Positions 54,246 through 61,814 of a DNA stretch of 64,000 bases are shown here, piece after piece. The position numbers were made by a program, and so were the translations under genes. Origin of the DNA: Vicingus serpentipes (GTDB lineage Bacteria; Bacteroidota; Bacteroidia; Flavobacteriales_E; Vicingaceae); contig NZ_VOOS01000003.1 of NCBI RefSeq assembly GCF_007993035.1, positions 275,501 through 339,500 on the forward strand. Direction: 5' to 3'. Each line of letters opens with the position of its first letter. Position 1 is the first letter of the stretch. Below the pieces are notes generated by a model. That model did not search any database. It was not told where the DNA came from and was given only the letters and a program-made list of their open reading frames with translations.

Positions 54246-54569
54246 TTATTTACTTGTTAATTCTACCGCTTTTACTAATTCGTCCCAAGTTGTTTTAAGT
54301 TCAGTTAAAAACTCTTTTCCTTTAGGGGTTAGCTCATAATATTTTCGAGGCGGACCTGATAAAGACTCTTCCCAACGATAAGTTAATATTTCAGCATTTT
54401 TTAATCGAGTTAGCAAAGGGTAAAGTGTTCCTTCTACAACAATTAGCTTAGCTTTTTTTAATTGATCTATTATTTCAGATGGGTAAGCTTCGCCATTGTT
54501 TAAGATAGAAAGAATACAGTATTCCAATACTCCTTTTCTCATTTGGGCTTTTGTATTTTCTATTTTCAT
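54246..54569 (-). CDS. PadR family transcriptional regulator
   Basis: The 107-residue protein is a winged-helix regulator of the PadR family. It shows KGVLEYCILSILNNGEAYPS, LIVVEGTLYPLLTRLKNAEI (about 45-64, recognition helix and wing) and GPPRKYYELTPKGKEFLTEL (about 78-97). Members with this short form often sit beside PspC-type membrane proteins and respond to drugs or cell-wall stress. The gene is first in a two-gene operon with PspC. A palindrome in its own promoter (54616-54631) makes autorepression likely. Confidence 0.93.
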   Translation of the reverse strand: MKIENTKAQMRKGVLEYCILSILNNGEAYPSEIIDQLKKAKLIVVEGTLYPLLTRLKNAEILTYRWEESLSGPPRKYYELTPKGKEFLTELKTTWDELVKAVELTSK

Positions 54570-54595
54570 ATTGTTATACCAGTTATATTACAATA

Positions 54596-54631
54596 CAAAG
54601 ATATATATAAAACATTGTATTGTGCAATACA
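54596..54631 (-). promoter_or_regulatory. PadR operon promoter with overlapping palindromic operator
   Basis: On the minus strand TATCTTTG (54603-54596) is the -7 element and TTG (54627-54625) the -33 element, spacing 21 bases. TGTATTG-TG-CAATACA (54616-54631) is a near-perfect palindrome lying over the -33 box. A second, weaker copy of the half site (CAATACA, 54591-54597) overlaps the -7/start region. This is the geometry of a repressor operator, and PadR encoded just downstream is the likely binder. Confidence 0.6.
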
Positions 54632-54683
54632 TAGTACTAATAAAAATTTTAAAACACTGATAATCAGTTAGTATTATTTTAAA

Positions 54684-55346
54684 TTAAAGATTTATAATCT
54701 CTTTTTCCCCTAAGAATTTAGGTTGAGTATTGAGAATGTAGAGGTCAATTATGGCTTTTGTTCTTGCAAAATATTCACGAACATTTGTTTTAAAAGAATA
54801 TTTCTCTGGTGGATCTTGTGCAGCAAAACCGATTGCATGAATATTAAATTTTTTAGCAATGTATAAGGCTCTTTCGAGATGAAATCGTTGTGATATAATA
54901 ATAAAGTTGTCCTGTCCGAATACTTCTTTGCATCTTACTACTGAATCCAAAGTTCTAAACCCTGCAAAGTCTAATGTTATCGAACTGTCAGGAATTCCGT
55001 TTGCAATTAGTGCTTTTCTCATTTCTCGAGGTTCATTGTATGAGCTCAAGCTATTATCTCCACTAACAATAATGTGTTTTATTTTACCTGATTTATAAAG
55101 GCTTGTTGTGGCTTCTATTCTATATTTAAAATATAAGTTGGTGTTTCCTCTAACAGTATATCTGCTTGTTCCTAATAAAAGTGCCACAGGTTTTTCAGGT
55201 GTGTCCTGTTCTTTACTAAATATCTTTTCTGTTGCATAATTAGCAATTAAAATATTGCTAAAAAGTACAAATCCAATTAAAACAATAGAAATACTTATAG
55301 TCCATTTATTAAGGATTAGGTTTTTTATGATGATTAGGAATTTCAA
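54684..55346 (-). CDS. SanA/YdcF-like DUF218 family protein
   Basis: The 220-residue protein has one N-terminal membrane helix (about 13-32, WTISISIVLIGFVLFSNILI) and a DUF218 domain facing the periplasm: VALLLGTSRYTVRGNTNLYF (about 53-72), IKHIIVSGDNSLSSYNEPRE, DFAGFRTLDSVVRCKEVFG and IIISQRFHLERALYIAKKF (about 149-167). This order is the SanA type, linked in E. coli to envelope permeability (vancomycin exclusion). It follows the prenyltransferase gene by 2 bases on the same strand. Confidence 0.88.
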   Translation of the reverse strand: MKFLIIIKNLILNKWTISISIVLIGFVLFSNILIANYATEKIFSKEQDTPEKPVALLLGTSRYTVRGNTNLYFKYRIEATTSLYKSGKIKHIIVSGDNSLSSYNEPREMRKALIANGIPDSSITLDFAGFRTLDSVVRCKEVFGQDNFIIISQRFHLERALYIAKKFNIHAIGFAAQDPPEKYSFKTNVREYFARTKAIIDLYILNTQPKFLGEKEIINL

Positions 55347-55348
55347 GT

Positions 55349-56203
55349 TTAGTTTAAGAATAAGTCCAATAAAACAAAAATTGAAAAAACAACACTAGCA
55401 ATACCATTAGTAGTGAAAAATGCTAAGTTTACTTTGCTTAAATCGTTTGGTTTTACCAATATATGCTGATAAATCAGTAACAAAATAAATATTCCACATC
55501 CTATCCAATAAATATAATTTAACCCTCCGTAATAACCAGCAAACAATATAAATGAAGCAGTTAAAACGTGCAAAAAGTTAGATAGCATTAAAGCGTTTTT
55601 AGTCCCTAATAAAACAGGTATAGAATGAAGCTTTTGTTTTTTATCAAACTCTTCATCTTGTAAGGCATAAATTATATCAAAACCACTCACCCAAAACAAA
55701 ACAGCAAAAGAGAAAAATAATGGAAGCCAATCAAATTTACCAGTAACTGCTAAATAGGCACCAATAGGAGCTAATGATAAACCAACACCTAAAACCAAAT
55801 GGCAAAGTGCAGTAAATCGTTTGGTTAAACTATATCCCAACACAACTAATAAAGCTATTGGAGATAAATAAAAACAAAGTGGATTAATAAAATAAGTTGT
55901 TGCAATAAAAAGTATGCAATTTATAATAACAAATAGTAAAGCAGATTTTGGTTGTATTGTTCCATTTGGGATTTCACGAACAGCAGCTGTTCTTTCATTT
56001 GCCTTATCAATGTCTCTATCTATGTATCTATTAAAAGCCATTGCTGCACTTCTTGCAAAGACCATACATAAAACCACATAAATTAATTTAATCCATTCAA
56101 TAGGTGTCTGAATTTGTATAGTTGCTAAGAAAAAACCAATAATTGCAAAGGGTAAAGCAAAAATGGTATGGCTAAATTTTACGAGTGATAAGTAGTTTTT
56201 CAT
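55349..56203 (-). CDS. mqnP: UbiA-type polyprenyltransferase, probably MqnP of the futalosine pathway
   Basis: UbiA-family enzymes attach a polyprenyl chain to an aromatic acid in the inner membrane. The 284-residue protein has about eight hydrophobic segments with the two Asp-rich prenyl-PP motifs: AMAFNRYIDRDIDKANERTA (about 55-74, NDxxD type) and GFDIIYALQDEEFDKKQKLH (about 174-193, DxxxD type). Since mqnA and mqnD show that this organism makes menaquinone through 1,4-dihydroxy-6-naphthoate, its likely acceptor is that acid, i.e. MqnP. It cannot be told from a 4-hydroxybenzoate enzyme by sequence inspection alone. The downstream sanA-like gene is co-transcribed; ettA is divergent. Confidence 0.85.
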   Translation of the reverse strand: MKNYLSLVKFSHTIFALPFAIIGFFLATIQIQTPIEWIKLIYVVLCMVFARSAAMAFNRYIDRDIDKANERTAAVREIPNGTIQPKSALLFVIINCILFIATTYFINPLCFYLSPIALLVVLGYSLTKRFTALCHLVLGVGLSLAPIGAYLAVTGKFDWLPLFFSFAVLFWVSGFDIIYALQDEEFDKKQKLHSIPVLLGTKNALMLSNFLHVLTASFILFAGYYGGLNYIYWIGCGIFILLLIYQHILVKPNDLSKVNLAFFTTNGIASVVFSIFVLLDLFLN

Positions 56204-56309
56204 GTTGTGATAAATCTCTTGACAAAATTAACAATACTAACTAAGTAATAAATTTAAAAATGAAACTTACTTTATTAACTTTACACTTTATAATATTTAA
56301 TTTACAAAA

Positions 56310-57992
56310 ATGAGCGACGATAAAAAAGTAATATTTGGGATGGAGAAAGTAGGCAAGACATTGCCTAATGGAAAAGTAATCTTAAAAGACATTTATTTGT
56401 CTTTCTTTTATGGAGCAAAAATTGGAATCATTGGTCTTAATGGTTCTGGTAAATCTACCGTAATGAAAATTATTGCAGGTGTTGAAGATGATTATAATGG
56501 AGAAGTTACATTTTCGCCAGGCTATACAGTTGGGTATTTAGAGCAGGAGCCAAAGTTAGATCCTACAAAAACAGTTAAGGAAATTGTTCAAGAAGGTGCA
56601 CAAGAAACAATAGATGTATTGGCTGAATATGAAGCAATTAATTTGAAATTCGGAGATCCTGAAGTATATGAAAATCCAGATAAAATGGATGAGTTAATGA
56701 AGCAACAAGCTGAATTACAAGATAAAATTGATGCTTTAGGAGCATGGGAATTAGATACAAAATTAGGAAGAGCAATGGATGCTTTAAATTGCCCTCCAGA
56801 AGATGCATTAGTAGCTAATTTATCAGGAGGAGAGTTAAGAAGGGTTGCACTTTGTCGTTTATTACTTAAACAACCAGATGTATTATTATTAGATGAGCCT
56901 ACTAACCACTTGGATACGGAGTCTGTTTATTGGTTGGAACAACATTTACAACAATACCCAGGAACTGTTATTGCTATTACTCACGATAGGTATTTCCTTG
57001 ATAATGTTGCAGGCTGGATATTAGAATTAGATAGAGGTCACGGTATTCCTTGGAAAGGTAATTATTCATCTTGGTTAGATCAAAAATCGAAAAGATTAGC
57101 ACAAGAAGAGAAGACAGAAAGCAAGCGTAAAAAGATTTTAGAGCGTGAGTTGGAATGGACTAAAATGAATGCAAAAGGCAGACAAACTAAATCTAAAGCT
57201 CGTTTAGCAAATTATGATAAGATGCTGAGCGAAAATGTAAACGAAAAAGAAGCAAGATTAGAGTTAATTATTCCTAACGGACCTCGTTTAGGAAACGAAG
57301 TATTAGATGTAGAAGGAGTAGCTAAAGGGTATGGAGATAAATTATTGTATGAAAATTTAACCTTTAAATTACCTCCTGCTGGAATTGTTGGTATTATTGG
57401 TCCTAATGGTGCTGGTAAAACAACTTTATTTAGAATGATTATGGGAGAAGAGACTCCTGATGCAGGTACATTTAAAGTAGGTGAAACAGTTAAATTAGGC
57501 TATGTTGATCAAACACATGAAGATTTAGACCCTGAAAAAACAATTTTTGAAGTATTTTCGGGGGGGACAGAAATGATGGAATTTGGAGGAAGAACGATTA
57601 ATTCTAGAGCATACTTATCTAAGTTTAATTTTGCTGGAGGTGACCAAAACAAAAAAGTAGGAATCCTATCTGGTGGAGAAAGAAATAGATTACACTTAGC
57701 AATGGCAATAAAACAAGAAGCTAACGTGTTGTTACTCGATGAGCCAACCAATGATTTGGACGTAAATGCAATTAGAGCTTTAGAAGAAGGATTGGAAAAT
57801 TTTGCAGGTTGTGCTGTAATTATTTCTCACGATAGATGGTTTTTGGATAGAATTTGTACTCATATTTTAGCATTTGAAGGTAATTCAGAAGTTTATTCTT
57901 TTGAAGGTTCTTATACTGAATATGAAGAGAATAGAAGAAAACGATTAGGTACTGAACCACAAAGATTTAAGTATAAGAAATTAGTTAAATAG
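56310..57992 (+). CDS. ettA: Energy-dependent translational throttle protein (ABC-F)
   Basis: EttA binds the ribosomal E site and gates elongation in response to ATP/ADP level. The 560-residue protein has two ABC domains: the first with GLNGSGKSTVMKI (about 43-55), LSGGELRRVALCRLL and DEPTNHLDTESVYWLEQHL, the second with GPNGAGKTTLFRM, LSGGERNRLHLAMAI and DEPTNDLDVNAIRALEEGL. Between them is the EttA arm/linker (KRKKILERELEWTKMNAKGR, then QTKSKARLANYDKM), diagnostic for this subgroup. A hairpin terminator follows the gene. Confidence 0.96.
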   Translation: MSDDKKVIFGMEKVGKTLPNGKVILKDIYLSFFYGAKIGIIGLNGSGKSTVMKIIAGVEDDYNGEVTFSPGYTVGYLEQEPKLDPTKTVKEIVQEGAQETIDVLAEYEAINLKFGDPEVYENPDKMDELMKQQAELQDKIDALGAWELDTKLGRAMDALNCPPEDALVANLSGGELRRVALCRLLLKQPDVLLLDEPTNHLDTESVYWLEQHLQQYPGTVIAITHDRYFLDNVAGWILELDRGHGIPWKGNYSSWLDQKSKRLAQEEKTESKRKKILERELEWTKMNAKGRQTKSKARLANYDKMLSENVNEKEARLELIIPNGPRLGNEVLDVEGVAKGYGDKLLYENLTFKLPPAGIVGIIGPNGAGKTTLFRMIMGEETPDAGTFKVGETVKLGYVDQTHEDLDPEKTIFEVFSGGTEMMEFGGRTINSRAYLSKFNFAGGDQNKKVGILSGGERNRLHLAMAIKQEANVLLLDEPTNDLDVNAIRALEEGLENFAGCAVIISHDRWFLDRICTHILAFEGNSEVYSFEGSYTEYEENRRKRLGTEPQRFKYKKLVK

Positions 57993-58011
57993 GCTATTCA
58001 GCTATAATTAT

Positions 58012-58046
58012 AAGCCCTACTATTAATTAATGGTAGGGCTTTTTTG
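58012..58046 (+). terminator. Intrinsic terminator after ettA
   Basis: AAGCCCTAC (58012-58020) pairs with GTAGGGCTT (58033-58041) around an AT-rich 12-base loop, and a T run follows, 20 bases after the ettA stop. Confidence 0.85.
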
Positions 58047-58182
58047 TTTAAAGGCTTGTTTTTTTAGGGTTTTAAGATTCTCTCAAATTTGTTAGTGAGA
58101 ATTTTTAAAGAAATGTATTTTCGTGCAACTTTTATTGCAAAACCATAGTCTTAAGAAAAAAAACATATATATATTTAAAAGA

Positions 58183-60588
58183 ATGAAAAGAGAATTATTT
58201 ATAGGATTACTTGTATTAATATCCATTAATATAAAAGCACAACTTGTTGTTAATACAGGCACTATGACTCCGACTCAATACGTACAAAATGTATTAGTAG
58301 GTGGTGGGGTTGCAGTTTCAAATGTTACTTTTTTCGGAGCTGCAGGTCAATTAGGAGATTTTGATAGTCAAAATGCAAATGTGGGTATTAACCAAGGTTT
58401 AGTATTGTCTTCTGGTAATGTTGTTAATTCTGTTGGCCCAAATAATGATAGTGGGTTTGGTACTTCTGATAATTTAAATGGCCCTGGAGATCCAGATTTA
58501 CAAGCTTTATCAGGGATAGGTATGAATGATGTTGCAATTTTAGAATTTGATTTTATTCCAAGCGGAGATAGTATAAAATTTAATTATGTTTTTGGATCTG
58601 AAGAATACATGGAATGGGTCGGAGGTGGAGTAAATGATGCTTTTGGATTCTTCTTAAGTGGCCCTGGAATTGCTGGTCCATTCTCTAACAGTGCTGTTAA
58701 TTTAGCTAAAATTCCAGGAACAAATACAGCAGTATCTATTGATGATGTTAATGCGTTTACAAATCAAGCATATTATATTGATAATGGAGATGGTAATTCA
58801 GCTCCATTTAACGCTGACCCTCAATATGTTCAATATGACGGGTTAACGGTTACTTTAGTTGCTGAAGCTCAGGTTCAATGTGGTCAATTATATCATATTA
58901 AAATTGCAATAGCTGATGGGGGTGATGGATCATTAAATTCAGGCGTTTTTCTTGAAGGAGGAAGTTTTTCTTCTAATGAAATAGCTATAGATATTTCTGT
59001 TCCAACTTTAGATGTTGTAAATGGAATGCCTGCTGTAATTGAAGGTTGTAGTGAGGCAATTATTAGTTTTACTAGGTCAGATATTTCAGATAGCTTAGTA
59101 ATAACTTTTAATATTTCTGGTGATGCAATTAATGGATCAGATTATGCTTTTATTCCTGATAGTATAAAATTTAATGCTGGAGAAGATTCTGTTGCAATTG
59201 TTATAACCCCTTTCATTGATGGGCCAGATGATTTTGGACAAGATACCGTTACAATTTCTTACATAAGTATAAATGCCTGTGGCGATACTCTATTTTCAAC
59301 AGGGTCATTTTTAATATTAGATGTACCAAATTTAGTTGTAGATGCTCCAGACTTATCAATCTGTCCAGTTTCAAATACTACTTTAACAGCCGAAGCTGCG
59401 GGAGCTGTGCCTCCTTTTGTTTATAATTGGGTAAATACATCAAACGATACGATTCAAACAGACTCAATTCATGGGATAAGTTCATTGTCTGTTCCAGGAC
59501 TAGTTTCCGATACATATTATTTATATGTAACAGATAGTTGTAATTTAATAACAACTACAGATACAATTAATATTTATGTTAATGATGATATGGCAAGTAT
59601 AAGCACAACTGGAGATACAACTTTGTTTTGTGCTGGACAAACAATTTCTATAGGAGCATTTCCTGATGATTTAGGAAATGTTTACGATTATGAGTGGTTT
59701 GATCAAATAGGAGGAGTTGGAATAGACAATGATAGTGTTTTAACTGTTTCTCCTGTAGCTACAATAACTTATTATGTTACTGCAACAAATGTTTGTAATG
59801 GGTCTACAGATACAGATACTGTTAATGTTATTGTGGATTATACTCCAATAGAAATTACATCAATAACAAATGATACTACGTTCCAATGTTTAGGTGTTGA
59901 TTATAATCTTGATTTATATTCAGTAGTTCAAAATGGAACTTTACCTTATTCATTTGGCTGGACTGGAGATGCTTCAAGTTCTGATAGTTTATTTCAAGTA
60001 ACTATGAATACACCATCAACTTATTATTTAGAAATTACAGATGCTTGTTCTTTAAAAGCTTACGATACAGTTGTGGTAACTTTTGCTCCATATGTTCCGA
60101 TGAGTCTTACAACACCTACAATGGATTCTATTTGTTCTGGTTCTGAAGCTGAGGTTTCAGTTAGAGTTTTTGATGGTTTAGCTCCATATACTATTAGTTG
60201 GAATAATGGTGATACAGGAGAAAATATTGTTATAGAAACTTCTGGTTCGTCAGCAATTCCAGTTGAAGTTAATGTAACCGATAATTGTGGTCAGCAAATT
60301 AGTACAGTAGTTGAAATTCCAATAAAACTATGTGATGTAATTCCTATGAATGTTATTACACCTAATGGAGATGGGATGAACGAGTTTGTGACATTTATTA
60401 ATTTAGAAAATTATGAAAACAGTAAATTAAATGTCTTTAATCGTTGGGGTAAATCAGTTTACAGTAGCGATAATTATAAAAATGATTGGGATGGAGGAAA
60501 ATTAAATGATGGTACATATTTTTATGTATTAGAAGTTAACGATTCTAAATCGACAATTCTTAAAGGAACATTTACATTACTTAAATAA
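58183..60588 (+). CDS. Choice-of-anchor L domain adhesin-like protein with T9SS type B sorting domain
   Basis: The 801-residue secreted protein has a signal peptide (ELFIGLLVLISINIKAQ) and an N-terminal choice-of-anchor L domain (about 20-270). The latter is seen in TPTQYVQNVLVGGGVAVSNV, FNYVFGSEEYMEWVGGGVND, AFGFFLSGPG and GQLYHIKIAIADGGDGSLNS, a frequent opening of Bacteroidota surface proteins. The middle is a series of Ig-like/PKD-type repeats with paired cysteines and the recurrent YYLYVTDSCN / YYVTATNVCN pattern. The final ~85 residues are the gliding-motility/type B sorting domain: VITPNGDGMNEFVTFINLEN, LNVFNRWGKSVYSSDNYKND and DGTYFYVLEVN. Type B domains send proteins through T9SS and attach them to the cell surface. 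A GTG at 58123 is also in frame; the ATG at 58183 gives the signal peptide. Confidence 0.92.
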   Translation: MKRELFIGLLVLISINIKAQLVVNTGTMTPTQYVQNVLVGGGVAVSNVTFFGAAGQLGDFDSQNANVGINQGLVLSSGNVVNSVGPNNDSGFGTSDNLNGPGDPDLQALSGIGMNDVAILEFDFIPSGDSIKFNYVFGSEEYMEWVGGGVNDAFGFFLSGPGIAGPFSNSAVNLAKIPGTNTAVSIDDVNAFTNQAYYIDNGDGNSAPFNADPQYVQYDGLTVTLVAEAQVQCGQLYHIKIAIADGGDGSLNSGVFLEGGSFSSNEIAIDISVPTLDVVNGMPAVIEGCSEAIISFTRSDISDSLVITFNISGDAINGSDYAFIPDSIKFNAGEDSVAIVITPFIDGPDDFGQDTVTISYISINACGDTLFSTGSFLILDVPNLVVDAPDLSICPVSNTTLTAEAAGAVPPFVYNWVNTSNDTIQTDSIHGISSLSVPGLVSDTYYLYVTDSCNLITTTDTINIYVNDDMASISTTGDTTLFCAGQTISIGAFPDDLGNVYDYEWFDQIGGVGIDNDSVLTVSPVATITYYVTATNVCNGSTDTDTVNVIVDYTPIEITSITNDTTFQCLGVDYNLDLYSVVQNGTLPYSFGWTGDASSSDSLFQVTMNTPSTYYLEITDACSLKAYDTVVVTFAPYVPMSLTTPTMDSICSGSEAEVSVRVFDGLAPYTISWNNGDTGENIVIETSGSSAIPVEVNVTDNCGQQISTVVEIPIKLCDVIPMNVITPNGDGMNEFVTFINLENYENSKLNVFNRWGKSVYSSDNYKNDWDGGKLNDGTYFYVLEVNDSKSTILKGTFTLLK

Positions 60589-60601
60589 AAGAAGATAAAA
60601 G

Positions 60602-61114
60602 ATGAGAAAAATTATATTAGTATTAGTCGCAATTATTTTTTCAGGAATTATAATTGCACAAGAAAAAGGACAACCAACTAAGATAAAAGGGAAAGATATT
60701 TATGCACTTTTGGTAAATAAAACTGAATTTAATAATGTTGGAACTGTTAAATTAACTGAAGAGCAGATTAATTCTACAATAAGTTTAGAAGAAAGAATAG
60801 AGTTGTTTATCAAAAATGCAGATTCAGACTTTGATTTAATAATGACTAGAAATGGATTGTCAGCTATTTTGATGAAGTATAAAGATGGAGTTGATATAGT
60901 GCCTGGAAGTGTGATTAAAATTCAAGGGAAAGATGTTTACTTGTTATCTTCTCCTCAAAAAAAATATGATGTTTTAGAATCTAAAAAAATATTAAATAAA
61001 GAGATTATAATGCCATTTAATAAAATAGTTGAAGAATCAATTAAATCAATGGATAAAGATTTTGATGCGGTGTTAATTAAAAATAATACTGTAGATTATA
61101 TTGTATATCAATAA
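60602..61114 (+). CDS. Small secreted protein with two diverged repeats (170 aa)
   Basis: The 170-residue protein has a signal peptide (KIILVLVAIIFSGIIIAQ). Residues ~27-93 and ~105-170 are diverged copies of one module of about 66 residues. Both start I-x-G-K-D-[IV]-Y-x-L-L (KIKGKDIYALL, KIQGKDVYLLS) and both end with an acidic Phe-Asp strand (NADSDFDLIMTRNGLSAIL, SMDKDFDAVLIKNNTVDYI). I do not recognise the family. It follows the adhesin gene by 13 bases on the same strand and is probably co-transcribed, so it may be a periplasmic partner. This is inference from position. A perfect 22-base inverted repeat follows. Confidence 0.7.
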   Translation: MRKIILVLVAIIFSGIIIAQEKGQPTKIKGKDIYALLVNKTEFNNVGTVKLTEEQINSTISLEERIELFIKNADSDFDLIMTRNGLSAILMKYKDGVDIVPGSVIKIQGKDVYLLSSPQKKYDVLESKKILNKEIIMPFNKIVEESIKSMDKDFDAVLIKNNTVDYIVYQ

Positions 61115-61125
61115 TTATAAAAGAA

Positions 61126-61172
61126 TTAAAATAAGAAAACCTCAAACATTGTTTGAGGTTTTCTTATTTTAA
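61126..61172. terminator. 22-bp perfect inverted repeat, bidirectional terminator overlapping the HD gene end
   Basis: A 22-base arm (61126-61147) is exactly matched by its complement (61151-61172) across the three-base loop ATT. The centre AACCTCAAAC / GTTTGAGGTT is followed by A/T-rich ends. It ends the plus-strand repeat-protein gene, and its right arm contains the last two sense codons and stop of the minus-strand HD gene (61164-61172). Confidence 0.88.
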
Positions 61173-61739
61173 TAACCTTAGTTGTTCGTAATATTCTAGT
61201 TTTTTTGGACGCCTAAGAGTTAGTGATGATTCTGTATAATATTGATGCTTTTTCAGGAATTTCACTTGAATTTCATTCCATTCTTCAAGGCTAAATTTAT
61301 GGTCGTATTCATGAAGTTCTTTGTAAAGTGTTTCTGCTATTTTAAAAAAATCATCACGACCTAAATAATCATAATCTGCATCACACATAATTTTTTCAAG
61401 CAATGTTTGAGGTCTCGCAGTTATTCGAGTTGTAAGAATAATGTTCCCAATTGCATTAACTTGTTTCTCATTATATTTAAATTTAGGAAGTATTTCTTTT
61501 GTTAAGGTAACTGCTAGTTCTTCATTGTTTTCATATTGATATATAAACCCGGAATCATGAAATAATGCAGCTGTATTTATAATTATTTTTTCTTCTTGAG
61601 ATAAGTTTTCTAATTCAGCAATTTTTATGGAAGCTTCATAAACATCCATTGTATGATGTATACCATGGTAATATAAATTAGGTTTTAACTCATTTTCTAA
61701 GCGAGTTAAAATATATTTTTTGGCATTTTTAAAGTCCAT
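61164..61739 (-). CDS. HD domain phosphohydrolase
   Basis: The 191-residue protein has an HD-superfamily metal-hydrolase core: YYHGIHHTMDVYEASIKIAE (about 23-42, first His), NTAALFHDSGFIYQY (about 56-70, the HD pair), NAIGNIILTTRI with the helical follow-on, and a last Asp in IMCDADYDYLGRDDF (about 122-136). All expected ligands are present. Such single-domain proteins hydrolyse nucleotides or phosphate esters; substrate unknown. Its stop codon and last two codons lie inside the bidirectional terminator at 61126-61172. Confidence 0.88.
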   Translation of the reverse strand: MDFKNAKKYILTRLENELKPNLYYHGIHHTMDVYEASIKIAELENLSQEEKIIINTAALFHDSGFIYQYENNEELAVTLTKEILPKFKYNEKQVNAIGNIILTTRITARPQTLLEKIMCDADYDYLGRDDFFKIAETLYKELHEYDHKFSLEEWNEIQVKFLKKHQYYTESSLTLRRPKKLEYYEQLRLLK

Positions 61740-61814
61740 AACTTAAAGTTAAGATATTTTGTTTTACTATTTACCTTTAATGTTAGATTAACTAACTTAG
61801 CGGTTCAATTTAGA

